Assembly: GCA_965240325.2 (NCBI GenBank)
Contig: OZ251242.1
Location: 124,001-188,000, forward strand
Source: Rebecca billardiae RCC1528
Lineage: Eukaryota > Haptophyta
Direction of reading: 5' to 3'
Length of the DNA: 64,000 nucleotides
Below, piece after piece: positions 1 to 11,677 of the stretch. The notes under the pieces were generated by a model, which had not been told where the DNA came from, did no database searches, and saw nothing but the letters and a program-made list of their open reading frames with translations. The position numbers and the translations under genes are program-made. Positions within the stretch are counted from its first letter, which is position 1, and each line of letters begins with the position of its first letter.

Positions 1-570
1 GGTGCGCTCGCGCGCGCGCGCGCCAGTCACGGCGGCGGCGCGCCTCGTGGGACGGGCGGCGTGTCCTGCGGGCAGCAGGGGGCGCGGGCCAGCGCGTGAG
101 GCGGCTGCCTCGCACAGGCGTCGCAGTGGCGCGCCGCACGTGGCCTCGGTCGACGCTGCCATCACGTGCCACACACGCGGCCCGTAAGGCGCTGCCGCGC
201 GGCCGCAGGGTGCCGGCGTCCGGGCGGCTGCCGGCGCGCGATTCCGAGCCGCTGGTCGTGCGCTGCTGAGGCACGTGCTGTCAGTACAGCCCCTCGCGCG
301 CGTGGTCGGCATTGACGACCGCCTCACCACTACGTGTTTATATAGACTGCTAGCACGCCACCGTCGTGCGACGCCCCTGGCCCCATTTAGGTTCATCAGG
401 TTGGCCGCCATCGCATAATTCGCTTTCGGCTTTGGGTTCCACTGGACGACTTTCGGTGCACCAAATCTGACGAGATCGGGCTGCGGCCGCGCGGCTTGCG
501 AGCGCGTCCGCGTCGCCCAGGCGCCGTCGCCGGCCGAAATTTCGCAATCGGCTGCTGGACGGCGGTAGTG
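1..570. other. Left flank, no supported gene
   Basis: GC-rich sequence with alternating CG tracts and short frames only. A short AT-leaning stretch occurs near 340-350, and a region with several TTTCG/CGAAA words lies at 410-545 just upstream of the first gene, so 410-570 probably holds its 5' UTR and promoter. The window could begin inside an intron of a gene to the left, but nothing in the sequence demonstrates this. Confidence 0.4.
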
Positions 571-1627
571 ATGGCCGCAGTGTCGCCGCCCGAGGCGGCC
601 TCGACGCTCTTCGCGTGGCACGGCGTGCTCGGCGCGAACCGGCCGATCTCGGAGGTGGCCCTCCGCGTCACCCAGGCCGGCCTCCTCGGGATGGCCGCGC
701 TCGGCGTCCTCGACGTCGCGCTCGCGCGCTTCACGCGCGCGCGCTGGTTCTTCCTGCACGTGTGGGCAAACGTGTGGATCAGCCTGCTCTGCCTGCCCGA
801 CGTGTACTTCGTGCTCACCGACCCGCTGCGCGCGCTCGCCTCGCGCGAGACCGTGCACTGGCCCATGGCCATCGTCTTCTCCGTGCACGTGTACCACGTG
901 CTCTTCTTCAAATCGCTTCACTGGATCGACTGGCTGCACCACGTGCTGATGGTGGCGGTGGGCGCGCCGCTGCTGATCACGGGCGAGGTGGGCCCGCTGA
1001 TGAACTTCAACAACTTCTTCATGTGCGGCCTCCCCGGCGGGATCGACTACGTCATGCTCTTCGCCGTCAAGTCCGGCTGGATGCGGCCGCTCGCCGAGAA
1101 GCGCTTCAACGCGATCATCAACGTGTGGCTGCGCGCGCCCTTCCTCGTGTGCACCGGCACGCTGGTCTTCTTGCAAGGGTTCGTGCAGGAGCTCGACGAC
1201 GTGCCCAAGTACGTCAAGTACACGCGCATGTTCCTCATGTTCCTCGCCTGCTGGTGCGCGCCGCCCACGCGCGGCGCGCCGGCCGGCGCGCGCGCGCGCG
1301 CGCGCCGACGCGCGCGCTCACGCGCGCGCGCGCCCTCTGCGCGCCGGCAGGAACGCGCTCTTCTTCATGGAGCGCGTGGTGGGCAACTACCACGTGAACG
1401 AGTACAAGGAGAAGCAGCGACGAAAGGCCGCGGCCGCCGCGCAGCGCCTCTCGCCCACCTCCGCCGCCGCCTCTGTGCCCCCGCTCCTGCGGAGGGACAC
1501 AGAGGCCTCCTCGCAAGACCCGTACGAGACGCGCGAGCACGTCGGCGTCTCGCTCTTCATGTCCAAGGTGCTCTCGCACAAGGACCTGGCCGAGCTGGCG
1601 CACGTGCAGGAGAAGAAGGACGACTGA
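571..1627 (+). CDS. Polytopic membrane protein, possibly TLC-like
   Basis: Two exons, 571-1253 and 1351-1627, give 319 aa. The 97-bp intron has a GTGCGC donor and a GCAG acceptor; joining restores one Trp codon split in phase 2 (CW|NALFFM). The open frame runs upstream only to a TTG, so the ATG at 571 (G at -3 and +4) is taken as start. About five to six hydrophobic segments are visible, including AGLLGMAALGVLDVALA and PFLVCTGTLVFLQGF. The segment LHWIDWLHHVLM, with paired histidines beside a membrane helix, recalls TLC-domain proteins (lipid-synthesis or lipid-sensing membrane proteins), but this is a weak resemblance and function is unknown. The C-terminus after residue ~245 is cytosolic-looking, with a basic Lys/Arg patch and an acidic tail ending EKKDD. 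It converges on the next gene. Confidence 0.8.
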
Positions 1628-2640
1628 GGCCGCGCGGCGGGCGCCTCCGAACGGACCGGACCGGCACGGCGCCTGATGTGCCACTTCAATTCGTAGGGAG
1701 GTGGCGGGCCAAGTCTTGATCTGTCGGTAAGCGCGACCGGCCGATGGCGATGGTATGTATTGGTGCTGGCAGAGTGCCGGTCGCCGCGGCCCGGGCGCGG
1801 ACGGCTCGCAGCCCCGCTCACGCTGCGCACTGCTGAGTGCTGACTCGACCGCCCAGCGGCGCCCACTCGCCCGAGGTGCTATACTCCTAGCAATATATTT
1901 ATTTAATTATAATATATATATATATATCAGCAGGTCGTTAACGGTCTAACTGATGAATAATATTAATAATATATATAACGAACGGGCGCAGCCTGGTCAC
2001 TCATCACGCGGTCTCACCGCTCACGCCCACGGGCACGGGCACGGGCGGTGCCGGTGGCGCCCAAGCCCCAACCAAAGGACCATCCAACCGAGCAACTCGC
2101 CCCGATGCAGTCTACTCCGAGTGAGTGCGAGTGACAGTGACTAGTGAGTAGTGACTAGTGTGCCAGTCTGAGTACTCGGCTCAGACGGAAATTTGAGTAC
2201 AGCTTACTATAGTTATAATATAGCTTAGCAGCTGTTAGCAGCAATGGTATAATATCTTACTGCTTTGCTGACGAACACCGTTACGACTAGGTGAACAACT
2301 GGTACAGATGCGGGGCGAAAACCGCGGCGCGACTGAATCGCCATTCGGCCGAATCGGCTGCGCGCGATCGGCGGCCGCGCCGCGGCCGGTGCACTCTGCA
2401 CTGCAACGCCGGTCACCGTTCGGAGCTGGTCAGGCCGCGGGCAGGGCACGGCTGCGGCCCTGCCCGCACCGCTCGGAGCCGCGGCCATACCCCCCACGGG
2501 GCATCGCCACGGGGCTGCGGGCGGTGCTGTCGCGGGCGCGGCTGCAGCCAGCGCGGCGCGAGCGGCCCGCAGGGGGCCACCCCGCGCTGCGCGCCGGCGC
2601 GCGCGCACACGGACGCTAGGGCGTGCGCGGCTCGGGCGGC
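1628..2640. other. Convergent intergenic region with AT-rich island
   Basis: This lies between the 3' ends of two convergent genes. It contains a marked AT-rich island at about 1889-1980, with runs of TATATA and AATATTAATAATATA, and a second at 2195-2260. These contrast sharply with the GC-rich genes and are plausible 3'-end or polyadenylation regions for both genes. No gene seen. Confidence 0.5.
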
Positions 2641-3529
2641 TTAGAGGAGCTCGGTCTCCTGCACGCCCTCCTCGGCGGTGGGTCGGCGACCGCGCACCAC
2701 CGCCGCGGCGACGAGCAGCGCCGTGCCCAGCGCGAGGCAGCCGTACGCGGCGATCCGCAGCGGGCTGCGGGCGCCGCCACGCGCGGACGCGCCGCGCGCC
2801 GCCGGTCCCTCGGCCTTCTCGAACATGAGCTGGTCGGCGACGTCGCGCACGGACTCGAGCGAGTCGTTGATCGTGTGCATGAAGTCCTCGATGTCGCGCG
2901 CGATCGTGCCCGCCGACGCGCCCGAGCCGCAGTCCGCCTCGAGCTTGTTGTACTTTGCGACCGCGCCCGTTTCGCTGAACTTGGTCGCGATCGCCTGCGC
3001 ACGCGCGCGCGCGGTGACGGGCGGCGGGTGCGGCGCGCGCGGCGGGCGGGGTTGTGCGTGAGCGCGGCGGCGCGGTGGCGCCGGCTAGCCCGGCGCGGCG
3101 GCGGACGCGTGCGCGCGCGCGCCCTCGGGCCGCGGCGCGCACCTTCCACTTGTCCATGCAGCCGGCGGCCCCGCTGCACGTGGCCTTCATCGCGCCGGCG
3201 CCGGTGATCTGCGTGGCGGGGTGCGCGTCGCCGAGGTAGGTGACGCCGTCGCGGATCGAGTCGAGGCAGCTGTCGCACAGGAAGCCCGCCGCGCTCTTCG
3301 CCTGCCGGAACTTGTTCGCGTCCGCCGGCTCGGACGCCATCTCTGCGAGCACGTCGAGCAGCCCCGGGATGCCCGAGCAGTCGACCTCGTCGTCGCGCCT
3401 GCACACGTCCTTGAGGATGCGGCTCATCGGCCAGTCCGACTCCAGCTCCATCACGGGCGGGCAGTACCCCTCCTGCGCCGCCGCGCCCGCCAGCACCGCC
3501 GAGATGAGAGCGAGGGAGCGCGTCACCAT
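2641..3529 (-). CDS. Predicted type I membrane protein with Cys-containing ectodomain
   Basis: Exons 3529-3143 and 2994-2641 on the minus strand give 246 aa. The 151-bp intron has a GTGCGC donor after Lys-129 and a GCAG acceptor, phase 0. The start ATG at 3529 leads a clear signal peptide (MVTRSLALISAVLAGAAAQ). The ectodomain has cysteines in patterns such as CPP, VCRR, DCSG, CDSC, CSGAAGC and ADCGSG, suggesting disulfides. Helical heptad-like sequence (TINDSLESVRDVADQLM) precedes a single C-terminal membrane helix (AYGCLALGTALLVAAAVV) and a short acidic tail. No family recognised. The position in the secretory pathway or plasma membrane is inferred from topology. Confidence 0.82.
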
Positions 3530-4117
3530 GTTGCCGCCGGCGTGTCTCGAGCGTTAGCAGCGGCCGACTGCACGCTGCCGGCACGCACGCACGGCGGCGG
3601 CGGGAGTCGCGCAGCCGGAGCTTGCTTTTGGAGGCGGCTCCAAGCACGCGCCGGATGTTCATACGATCCCGGGTATTTGAACATTGCGTCATCAGTAGAT
3701 CCCGAATGATGAGAGAATGGCGCATGCGCGGCCGCGGGATCTCGCGAATATGACGTTTCTCGACCGTTGGATATTTCGCTGCAAGTTGGGACTTTTCCGG
3801 TGTCACACTGTCCGGTGGCCTCCGCCCGACCACCCCGATGATGGAAAATACCCGCGCTTGTGGAAAAGGAATTTCGGCTGAACACGGAGCGACGGAAGGA
3901 ATTCAAATCGCGCCTGCTTTACCCGCGCACGCCATCAACGCCAGCCGTTTGCCCCGGCTTCGTCGCCCGCAGCCGTCAAACGGTGGCGCAAAACGAGGCT
4001 TCGTCGGGCGCAGCAGGGCAAAGGCCGGGGCCAACACACGCAGGGCTGGCCCTCGCGCACGGGCGGCCGCGCTGAACCGCGCGCACGGACGCGCTCCGCG
4101 GCGCGCGTGCGTGCCAC
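3530..4117. other. Divergent intergenic region
   Basis: This 588-bp region separates the start codons of the membrane protein (-) and the Wee1-like kinase (+). The segment 3640-3870 is less GC-rich than the flanking genes and carries repeated TTTCG/CGAAT words, so it may hold promoters for both. No open frame here resembles a known protein. Confidence 0.45.
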
Positions 4118-7100
4118 ATGGTGAGCCTCACCCCATCCGAGCCCGCCGGGCTCATGCCCCCCGTCGCCTCGACGCCCGGCCGCTGGGCGCGCGCCAAGGG
4201 GCTTGCGCGCGGCCTGCCGGCGGCGGGCGGCGGGCCGCGCGCGCCGCTGCAGGCGCAGTCGCTGCCGCAGACGCCGGCGGAGGCGCGCGACGCGCGCGGC
4301 GAGATGTCCATCGCGCCGACCCACCGCCGCCCGCCCGCCCCCACCGGCATCGACTCGGCCGGCTCGGCGCGCTCGCCGCCGGCGCGGCGCGCGCGCACGC
4401 GCGTGTCGGGCGCCGAGCCGCCGCCGCCCAGGACGCCGAGCCCGGCGCGGGCGGCCACGCCGCCCGGCGCGCGGGGTGACGCGTCGCAGTTCGCGCCGCG
4501 CAGCTCGATCACCCCGCCCGCGCTCGCGATGCAGCACGCCACGCCCGAAGCCGCCGACTCGGAGATGCGCGGCGCCGCCGGCTCGGCCGCGGCGCACGCG
4601 AGCGCCGGCCGCGCGTCGGCGAGCGACAGCGTCTCGCCGCCGTCGACGCCGCGCGGCTCGGGCGCGAGCGCGCTCGGGCTCGACCGCCTCCCGCCGGACA
4701 CGCCCGCCGGCTCCGGCTCGTGGCGCGTCAGCCTCGGCCTCGGCCGCCGCACGCCGTGGGAGCGGGGCGAGGGCGAGGGTGAGGAGGAGGAGGCGGACGG
4801 GCGGCCATGCTGGCTGGCGCTCGAGGAGCGCGGCACGCCCGCGGCGGCGCGCGGCGCGCTGGCGAGCGGCGAGGGCATGCGCGCGATGCGGATGAGCGGC
4901 GCGAGCGACGGCAGCGCAGACGAGCAGGCCATGCTCCACGTGCGCGCCGTGCTGCACTTTGGGGACGACGGCGGCGCGCAGCAGCAGCCGCAGCAGCCGC
5001 AGCAGCCGCAGCAGCCGCAGCAGCCGCAGCAGCCGCAGCAGCCGCAGCAGCCGCAGCAGCCGCAGCAGCCGCAGCAGCAGCAGCAGCAGCTGCTGCAGCA
5101 CGCGGCGCGGCGCATGTCGGGCGGGAGCGGCCGCGGCGCGGGCAGCAGCCGCGCGGGCAGCGCCGCGCACTCGCCCGCGGGTGCGCGCTCGCCGTTCGGC
5201 CGGAAGCTCTCGCTCGGCTCCTCGCCGCTCGGCGCGGGCCGCAAGCTCTCCCTGGGGGCACTCTCGATGGACGACGGCAGCACGGACGTGGACGACGACG
5301 ACAGCGGCAGCGAGCGCGGCGGCGGGGTCGGCGGCGGCTCGGAGGACTGGGAGAACGTCGCGCCGGGCGGCGGCGGCGGCCGGGCGCACGTGGGCGGCGT
5401 GACGCCGCGCGCCGCGCGCGCGCGCGCCGCGCGGCTCTCTGCGCGCCGCGCGCTGCCCCCCGCGGCCGCGGCGATGACGCCGCACGTGCCGTCCGCGCTG
5501 GGCCGGCCGCCGCCGCCGCCGCTGCCGTGGTCGGCCGAGCAGGACGCGCCGCGCCCGCGCCCGCTGCAGGTGACGCGGCTGGCGGGCGGCGACGGCTGGG
5601 ACGAGGGCGGCGGCAGCGGCAGCGACGGCGACGCTGACGGCGGCCGCTCGCGCTCAGCGCCGCAGCGCCGCGACGACGCGCGCGCGCGCGCGCGCCCGAG
5701 CGCCGAGCAGCCTGCCGCGCCCGTGCGGCTGCGCCGGCCGCGGCACTCGGGCGACGGCGGCGGCGGCGGCTTCGGCTTCGGCTCGGCCGCCGCGTCGCCG
5801 CTCGCCGAGCAGCAGCAGCTGGGGGGCTACCAAGACTCACTCGACACACTCTCGCCGCTCGCGGCCGACGGCGCCGCGCGCGCCGCGCGCTGCGCGCGCG
5901 CGACGCCGCCGCCGCCCGTGCCGCCGCGCGCAGCCAAGCCGGCGCCGCCGCTGCTGCCGATGAACTCGCTCACCGACACCAAGGTGCTGTTCACCGTGCT
6001 GCACCAGCAGCTGGACGCGTGCGGCGCGCGCGGCGGCGGCAGGCCGTCGGCGCTCGGCGGCGGCGGCGCCGCCGGCCTCGGCGGCAGCCGAGGCGGAGGC
6101 GGCGCCGAGTGGGCGCAGCCGCCGCCGCCGTGCGCGGGCGGCGGCGGCGGTGGCGCGCCGCGCGACGGCGCCGCGGCGCTCGACGACGACTTCCGCGCGG
6201 CCGAGGCGGCGGGGCGCGGCGCAGGCGCGGGCGCAGGCGGCGACGGATCGCGCGCGCTCGTCCGACCCGCCGCTGCCGAGGGCCGGCTGCTGCCGCCGCA
6301 CCCGCCCGTCGCGCGCGCGCCGGGCGGCGCGCCGGGCGCGCACGGCGACGTGACTCCGCCGACGGAGCCGGCGGCCGCCGACGGCGGCGGCGCAGACGCG
6401 GGCGCGCGGCCGCACTCGGCGCCGTGCGCGACGGACGCGGCCGCGCGCGCCGACTCGTGCGGCGGCGCGGGCGGCGGCGCGGGCAGCTTCCAATTTGACG
6501 AGCAATTCGAGTATTTGGAGCTGCTGGGGATGGGCTCCTTCTCCAAGGTGCGTCCGGCTGCGGCGCGCTGGCGGGCGGGGGCGTGCGGATGGGCGGAGGA
6601 GGCGCGCGCGGCAGGCGCGCCGCGCCGCGCGCCGCACACCGCGCCCCGCGCTCGTCTGCCAGGCGCACGGGCAGCGCACACACCGCCGCGCGCCGCGGAG
6701 GGGAAGGGCGCGAGGGCGCGCGCTGCGCAGAGGCGGGCGCAGTGCGGAGGCGCGCCGCCCCTCGGGAGCGACGAGCGCGCGCGCGCGCGCACGCCGCCAC
6801 GCGCCGACCGCCCCACGCACGCACCCCGCCGCGCCACCCGCCGCCGCGCGCGCGCCCGCACGCGCAGGTGTACCGCGTGCGCAACCGCGCGGACGGCGCA
6901 GAGTTTGCTGTCAAGGCGTCGCGCAAGACGTTCCGCACGCGCAGGGAGCGCGCGCTGCTGCTGCGCGAGGTGCACTGCTCGTCCGCGCTCGGGCCGCACG
7001 AGCACATCGTGCGCTACTACATGGCGTGGCAGGACCAGCGCTACCTGTACCTCCAGCTCGAGCTGTGTGCGCTCGGCACGCTGCGCGCGCACGTGGCGCG

Positions 7101-8658
7101 GCTGCGCGAGGCGGCGGGCGGCGCGCCGCTCGCCGAGGGGTCGGTGTGGGGCGCGACGCGGCAGCTGGCGTCCGCGCTCGCGCACATCCACGCGCACCGG
7201 CTGCTGCACCTCGACATCAAGCCGGAGAACATCTTCGTGCACGGCAGCGGGGTGCTCAAGGTGGGCGACCTCGGGCTGGCCGTGAGCGCGCACGAGTGGA
7301 GTGACGAGGTGAGCGCACCGCGTGCCATTGGCACGGCACCGCGCGGCAGGGCACGGCACAGCGCACAGCGCAGCACCGCACAGCGCACAGCGCACAGCGC
7401 GGCACGGCACCGCACAGCGCAGCACCGCACAGCGCACAGCGCACAGCGCGGCACCGCACAGCGCAGCACCGCACAGCGCACAGCACCGCACGGCACAGCG
7501 CACAGCGCACAGCGCAGCACCGCAAAGCGCACAGCACCGCACGGCACAGCGCACAGCGCACAGCGCGGCACCGCACAGCGCACAGCGCACCGCACCGCAC
7601 GCGGGGCGCACGAAGCACGGCGCACGGCGCGCAGGGCGCAGGGCGCGAGCGCAGCAGCCGGGCGCGCGGGTGGGCGGGCGAGGGGAGCGAGGGAGAGTGC
7701 GCGCGGGCCCCGGCCGGCCGCCCGACTGAGCGCCCGCGCTGCCGCCCGCGCCGCGCCGCCCGCTCCGCCCCCCACGCGCGCGCGCGCGCCCCTCGCAGGA
7801 GGGCGACGCGGTGTACATCGCCCCCGAGCTGCTGCAGGGTGTCGCCGCGCCCGCAGCGGACGTGTTCAGCCTCGGCCTCACCTTGTACGAGCTGGGCGCG
7901 TGCGTGCACCTGCCCAGCCACGCGCCCGCAGGCTCGGCGCAGTGGCACCGGCTGCGCGGCGGCGAGCTGCCCTTCAGCCAGCAGCTCGGGCGCTCGGCGC
8001 TGCTGCAGGTGTGTGTGCGCGCGCGCGCGCGCGCACGCACCGGCGCGGCCGGCCGGGTGGCCGCGCGCGCGAGGCACACAGCGCGCGCGCGGACGCTCAG
8101 CCGCGCCGCCGCCCCCGCCCCGCCGCCGCCGCCGCCGCCCCGCAGGCCACAATGCGCGCGGCCGCGGCGCCGAGCTCGGCGGAGCGGCCGAGCGCTGCGG
8201 CGCTGCACGCCCTCGCGTGCGCGCAGTGCGCCGCGCGGCCGGACGCGGAGCTGCCGAGGCTGCCGCCGCACGGCGCGCGCCGTGAAGACGATGCCGCCGC
8301 CGCCGCCATGCAGCCGCCGCCGCCGCCACACGCCGCGGCCCCGCGCCAAGGCGCGGCGGCCGGCGTGCTCGGCGGCGCCGCGCCCGACGACGCGCGCATG
8401 CGCGACAACTCGAGCGATCGCACTGCTGCGGACTCGGGCTGCTCGGACGACGACGACGACGACGACGACGAGCTGCCCATGTCGGTGGACCCAGCGTCGG
8501 CGTTTGACACCGCGCCGCCCGCACGCATGGCCGCGCCCGAGCACGCCCCGATGCCGCCCGTCGCGCACGTCGGCGCGGCGTGCGGCGCGGGCGGCGCGGA
8601 CGACGACGACGACGACGACGCTGAGATGACCACGGTCGCGTCGCCGCGCATCGACTGA
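4118..8658 (+). CDS. WEE1: Wee1/Myt1-family protein kinase
   Basis: Exons 4118-6547, 6868-7308, 7799-8008 and 8146-8658, all phase 0, give 1196 aa. Wee1 kinases phosphorylate the glycine-loop tyrosine of cyclin-dependent kinase and hold cells before mitosis. Residues 1-780 are a disordered Pro/Ala/Gly/Ser leader with a Gln-Pro array. The kinase domain runs from about 795 to 1070: glycine loop GMGSFSKV spans the first splice join, with AVK lysine near 826, catalytic LDIKPENIF (D926, K928, N931), and a Wee1-style DLG instead of DFG at 944-946. After the second join comes EGDAVYIAPE, the Wee1/Myt1 activation-segment signature, then ERPSA in the last helix. The tail has two poly-Asp runs. Wee1 (DLG) fits better than Myt1, and no membrane segment is visible. 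Substrate is inferred from family. Confidence 0.88.
4979..5094 (+). repeat. CAG/CCG array encoding Gln-Gln-Pro repeats
   Basis: Roughly ten copies of a 9-bp CAGCAGCCG-type unit end in a pure CAG run. They encode (QQP)n then poly-Gln in the disordered N-terminus of the Wee1-like kinase. The array is in frame, so length changes by whole units would be tolerated. Confidence 0.95.
7330..7603 (+). repeat. Intronic minisatellite, CACAGCGCA family
   Basis: The second intron of the Wee1-like gene (7309-7798) is largely made of interspersed short units such as GCACAGCGCA, GCACCGCA and GCACGGCA, repeated over about 270 bp. Many units contain CAG or ACAG, resembling 3' splice sites, yet the frame is restored only with the acceptor at 7798. 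Confidence 0.93.
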
Positions 8659-9385
8659 GCTGAGTCGCTGAGCGCGGCGGCGCGGCGCCGCCGAGCTCGA
8701 GTCACTCAGACTGAGTCAGTTGTGCGCGCGGCTCGCGACCTGCCGCGAGCCGCTGCTGCCCTGTCGCACGCCGTGCCGGCGCGCCGCGCGCGCAGCGCGC
8801 GGCTGTGGGGCTGTGGGCCCGAAGCAGCCAGCCGCGCGGGCGGCGTGGCGCCGCGTGTCTGCCCCGCCTCCATCCAGCCAGCAGCCGTCCTGTGAGTGAG
8901 TGCGGACATGCAGTCCCGGGGACCGCGGTAGCCGCGGCCCACCGTACATACACGGTCACGCGGTACGACCGTATCGTATACTCTACTACTACTGCTGCTG
9001 ACTACTACGACTGAGTGACTGACGGCGGCCCGCGGCCGCGGGTCCCGGATTATTCTGCTGCGCATCAACTGGCCCGTGATGACGAACTCATCAGCAGTCG
9101 TCAGCGCGCGTTACAGTCAGTCGTCACGCGTATGACCGACGATGACGACTACGTCGGCGCCAGCCCAACCCCGCGCACGCTCGCGTCAGCGTACACGTGG
9201 CGAATGCACCGGATCGGATGATTCGCAGCTCGCCCATCACTCCGATCAGGCATCAATCACGCATTCACGCTGACGCGGCCCGGCGTGACTCAGCGGCAGG
9301 ACTCCGAGGCTGCCGCTGCCGAACCGGATGCGACGGACACGCCACGCGCCGTTTTCGTGCGTGCCGCGCGCGGGCGGGCGGCGCG
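8659..9385. other. Convergent intergenic region
   Basis: This lies between the 3' ends of the Wee1-like (+) and hemerythrin-like (-) genes. It has moderate GC with short ACT/CTG-rich stretches at 8980-9015 and 9080-9160. No supported gene or RNA was recognised. Several short inverted repeats occur, but none forms an obvious family. Confidence 0.4.
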
Positions 9386-10454
9386 TCAGGCCATGAGCTC
9401 GGCCACGCGCGGCTCCAGGCCCTGCCCCGGCGGGTACGCATCCTCGCCCCAGCGCGAGATCTCGATCTCGGCGCACACGCGCTGCAGCATGGCCGCCGAG
9501 AGCGCAGCGCACACGTGCCGCTGCCACGCGGCCCACTCGCGCTCGGAGCTGGCGACGGCGGCGAGCGCGTGCACGAACGCGCGCGCGTGCGTGTCGTGCG
9601 GGTGGTGCCGCTCCAGCTTGGCCAGCGCGTAACCGATGAAGAAGCCCATCTCGGACTCGGGCACCGCTGCGGCCCGCCGCGCGGCCGCCGCGCGCGCGCG
9701 CGTGCCAGCGTGGGAAGAATGAGGTGTGGCGTTGCGCGCGCGCGCGTGGCGGGGCCGACGGGCCGGAGCGACGCGGGCGCGCAGCAGCCGGCGTACCGCG
9801 CGCGCGAGCCCCGCCCCCGCCCGGCACCGCGCCGCGCCGCGCCGCCGCGCGCGCACCAGGCAAGATGTGCGCCTGCATCTCCTGGCGAAGCTCGACGCCG
9901 CGCGCCGGCAGCTGGCGCAGCGCCGGGCCTGCGAGCTTCTCCTCGAGGGCGAGGTGCTGCTCATCCTTGGCCTGGTACGCGTCCCACGCGGCGCGGAGCC
10001 TGGGCGCCGAGCGCGCGCGCACCGCGTCCGCCACCCGCCGCTCGAGCTTCTCCACCTGCGCATGCAGATTCCGGAAGCCGGACTTGGCGGCGAGGTCGTC
10101 GAATTGCACGTCCAGGATGGCCCACAGCCCGCCGGCGACGAGCTTGGCGCGCTTGTCGTGCACGCCGTCCTCCATGCGCGCGTGCAGCGCCTGGAAGCGC
10201 TTGTACGCCGACCACTCCGCCTCGAACGCGCCCATCGCCCCCGCGGCCTCCGGCGCCGCCGCCGCCGCGCCGCGCACGTCCGCAAACGCGCCCTCGGCCG
10301 CGGGCGGCAGCGCGTCGTGCAGGTCGGCGAGCGCGCCGCGCAGCACGGCGTGCGAGTGGCGCATGATGGCGAAGACGCTCGGGCGCAGCGGCGCGGCGGG
10401 TGGCGCCGGCGCCGGCGCCGGCGCCGGCACGCCACTCGCGCTCGACGCGCTCAT
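9386..10454 (-). CDS. Hemerythrin-like (HHE) domain protein
   Basis: Exons 10454-9857 and 9666-9386 give 292 aa; the 190-bp intron is phase 1 with a GTGCGC donor and GCAG acceptor. The open frame extends upstream only to a TTG at 10607, so the ATG at 10454 is used. The protein is an all-alpha bundle with metal-ligand-like motifs in hemerythrin order: RHSHAVLRGALADLHDAL near residue 30, HARMED (His then Glu) near 90, and HLALEEK near 180. Hemerythrin/HHE proteins bind a di-iron centre and sense or carry oxygen, NO or iron. The second exon continues as helices with HHPHDTH. An EIEIS sequence near the C-terminus resembles the palindrome-encoded EIAIS found in the next gene. Iron binding is inferred and not every ligand can be assigned by eye. 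Confidence 0.68.
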
Positions 10455-10927
10455 CGGCGGCTCGTCCGCCGGCCGGCTCGGGCGGCCCACGGCCGGCCGC
10501 GAGCTCGATCGAAGCGTCGTCTCGTTTGTTGCGCCCCTTTGCTCCTTCTCATCACGGTCGTGGTCGTCGTCGTCGTCTGGCCTGGCCGCCAGCGCAATCT
10601 CAGCCAAATCTCAGGGCGAGAATCGACGAAGCCAGAGCTTGCTCAGAGTCGGGACAGCCTTGTCGTCGAAGAAAGTCGTGCTGATGCGTCTGCACGATGG
10701 CCGCTTCGGACGGCAATGCCCCATGCGGCGCGGCGGGGCGACTGCTACGATTGCCATCACACCACCACCATCACCGCCGACCGCCGTGACAGTGGCGTCG
10801 TCATCAACTCCATGCACTCTTCGTGCAGAGCAGCACGCGGTGCCTTCGGTCCGAGCGCGCGCTTCAGACTGTGCGCCCCGTCCGGAGCGGCAGCTAACGG
10901 CTCGTCGCCGCCCACCGCCGCCAGCCA
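10455..10927. other. Spacer between hemerythrin-like gene and URB1
   Basis: Both flanking genes are on the minus strand, so this holds the 3' end of the URB1-like gene and the promoter and 5' UTR of the hemerythrin-like gene. It has CAT/CAC-rich stretches at 10750-10815. The open frame continuing upstream from the hemerythrin-like ATG encodes an Asp/Arg-rich segment without an ATG and is treated as untranslated. Confidence 0.45.
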
Positions 10928-11645
10928 TCACGACAGCAGGCAGTCTCTCGAGCGGCGCTCCGTCCGCCCGCCCGTCAGCGGCGCGTTCGCCGAGCCCGCA
11001 CGCGCCACAGCCGCGTCGTCGTCGCCGCCGCCGGCGGGCGCGGTGGCGACGGCCGCGAGCGCCGCGCGCGCGCACGCGCGCACGGCGCCGTGCGGTGCGC
11101 GCTCGGCCTCGTGCGCGAGCAGCGCAGCGCACGCGCGCGCCGAGCCGTCGCGGAGCAGCCCGGCGCACAGCACGGCAAGCGCGCGCTCCGCCCACGCGCG
11201 CGGCGCGCCGGGGGGCAGCGCGCTGCCCTCGCCGCCGCCGCCGTCGCCGTCCGCCGCCGCGAGCAGCAGCGGCGCCGCGCGCGCGAGCCACGGCCGCGCG
11301 CCCTCGCGCGAGCCGCCGCCGCCGCCGCGCCGCGCAAGCACGAGGAGCGCCGCGCGCGTGAGCTCGCGCTCAGCGAGGCGCGCGCCGCGGGCCGGCGGCT
11401 CGGTCGCCGCGCCGCCCGCGCGCGGCGGCGGGCGTGGCAGCGCCGCCGCAGCGTCCAGCGCCTCCGCCAGCGCTCGCGCCAGCCGCGCGTCCGCCGCCGC
11501 CGCACGCGACACAGCGAGGTCCGCGCGCGCGCGGCCGCAGCAGTGCGCGCGCACCCACCGTGCCGCTTCGGCGAGCGAGCGCGCGGCCGCGGCGGCGGCT
11601 GCGTCGACGTCGGCGAGCGCGGGCGCGCGGCCACCCGCCGCGGCC

Positions 11646-11677
<32 letters not shown>

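Noticed and set aside
7330-7603. CRISPR-like array
   Set aside because: Units are short, irregular and without unique spacers, and they lie within a eukaryotic intron.
5827-8568. 913-codon minus-strand frame across the Wee1-like gene
   Set aside because: It covers kinase exons and the repetitive intron antisense and has no recognisable domain; compositional artefact.
10455-10607. Upstream extension of the hemerythrin-like gene
   Set aside because: The longer frame begins at TTG, not ATG, so the start was moved to the ATG at 10454.
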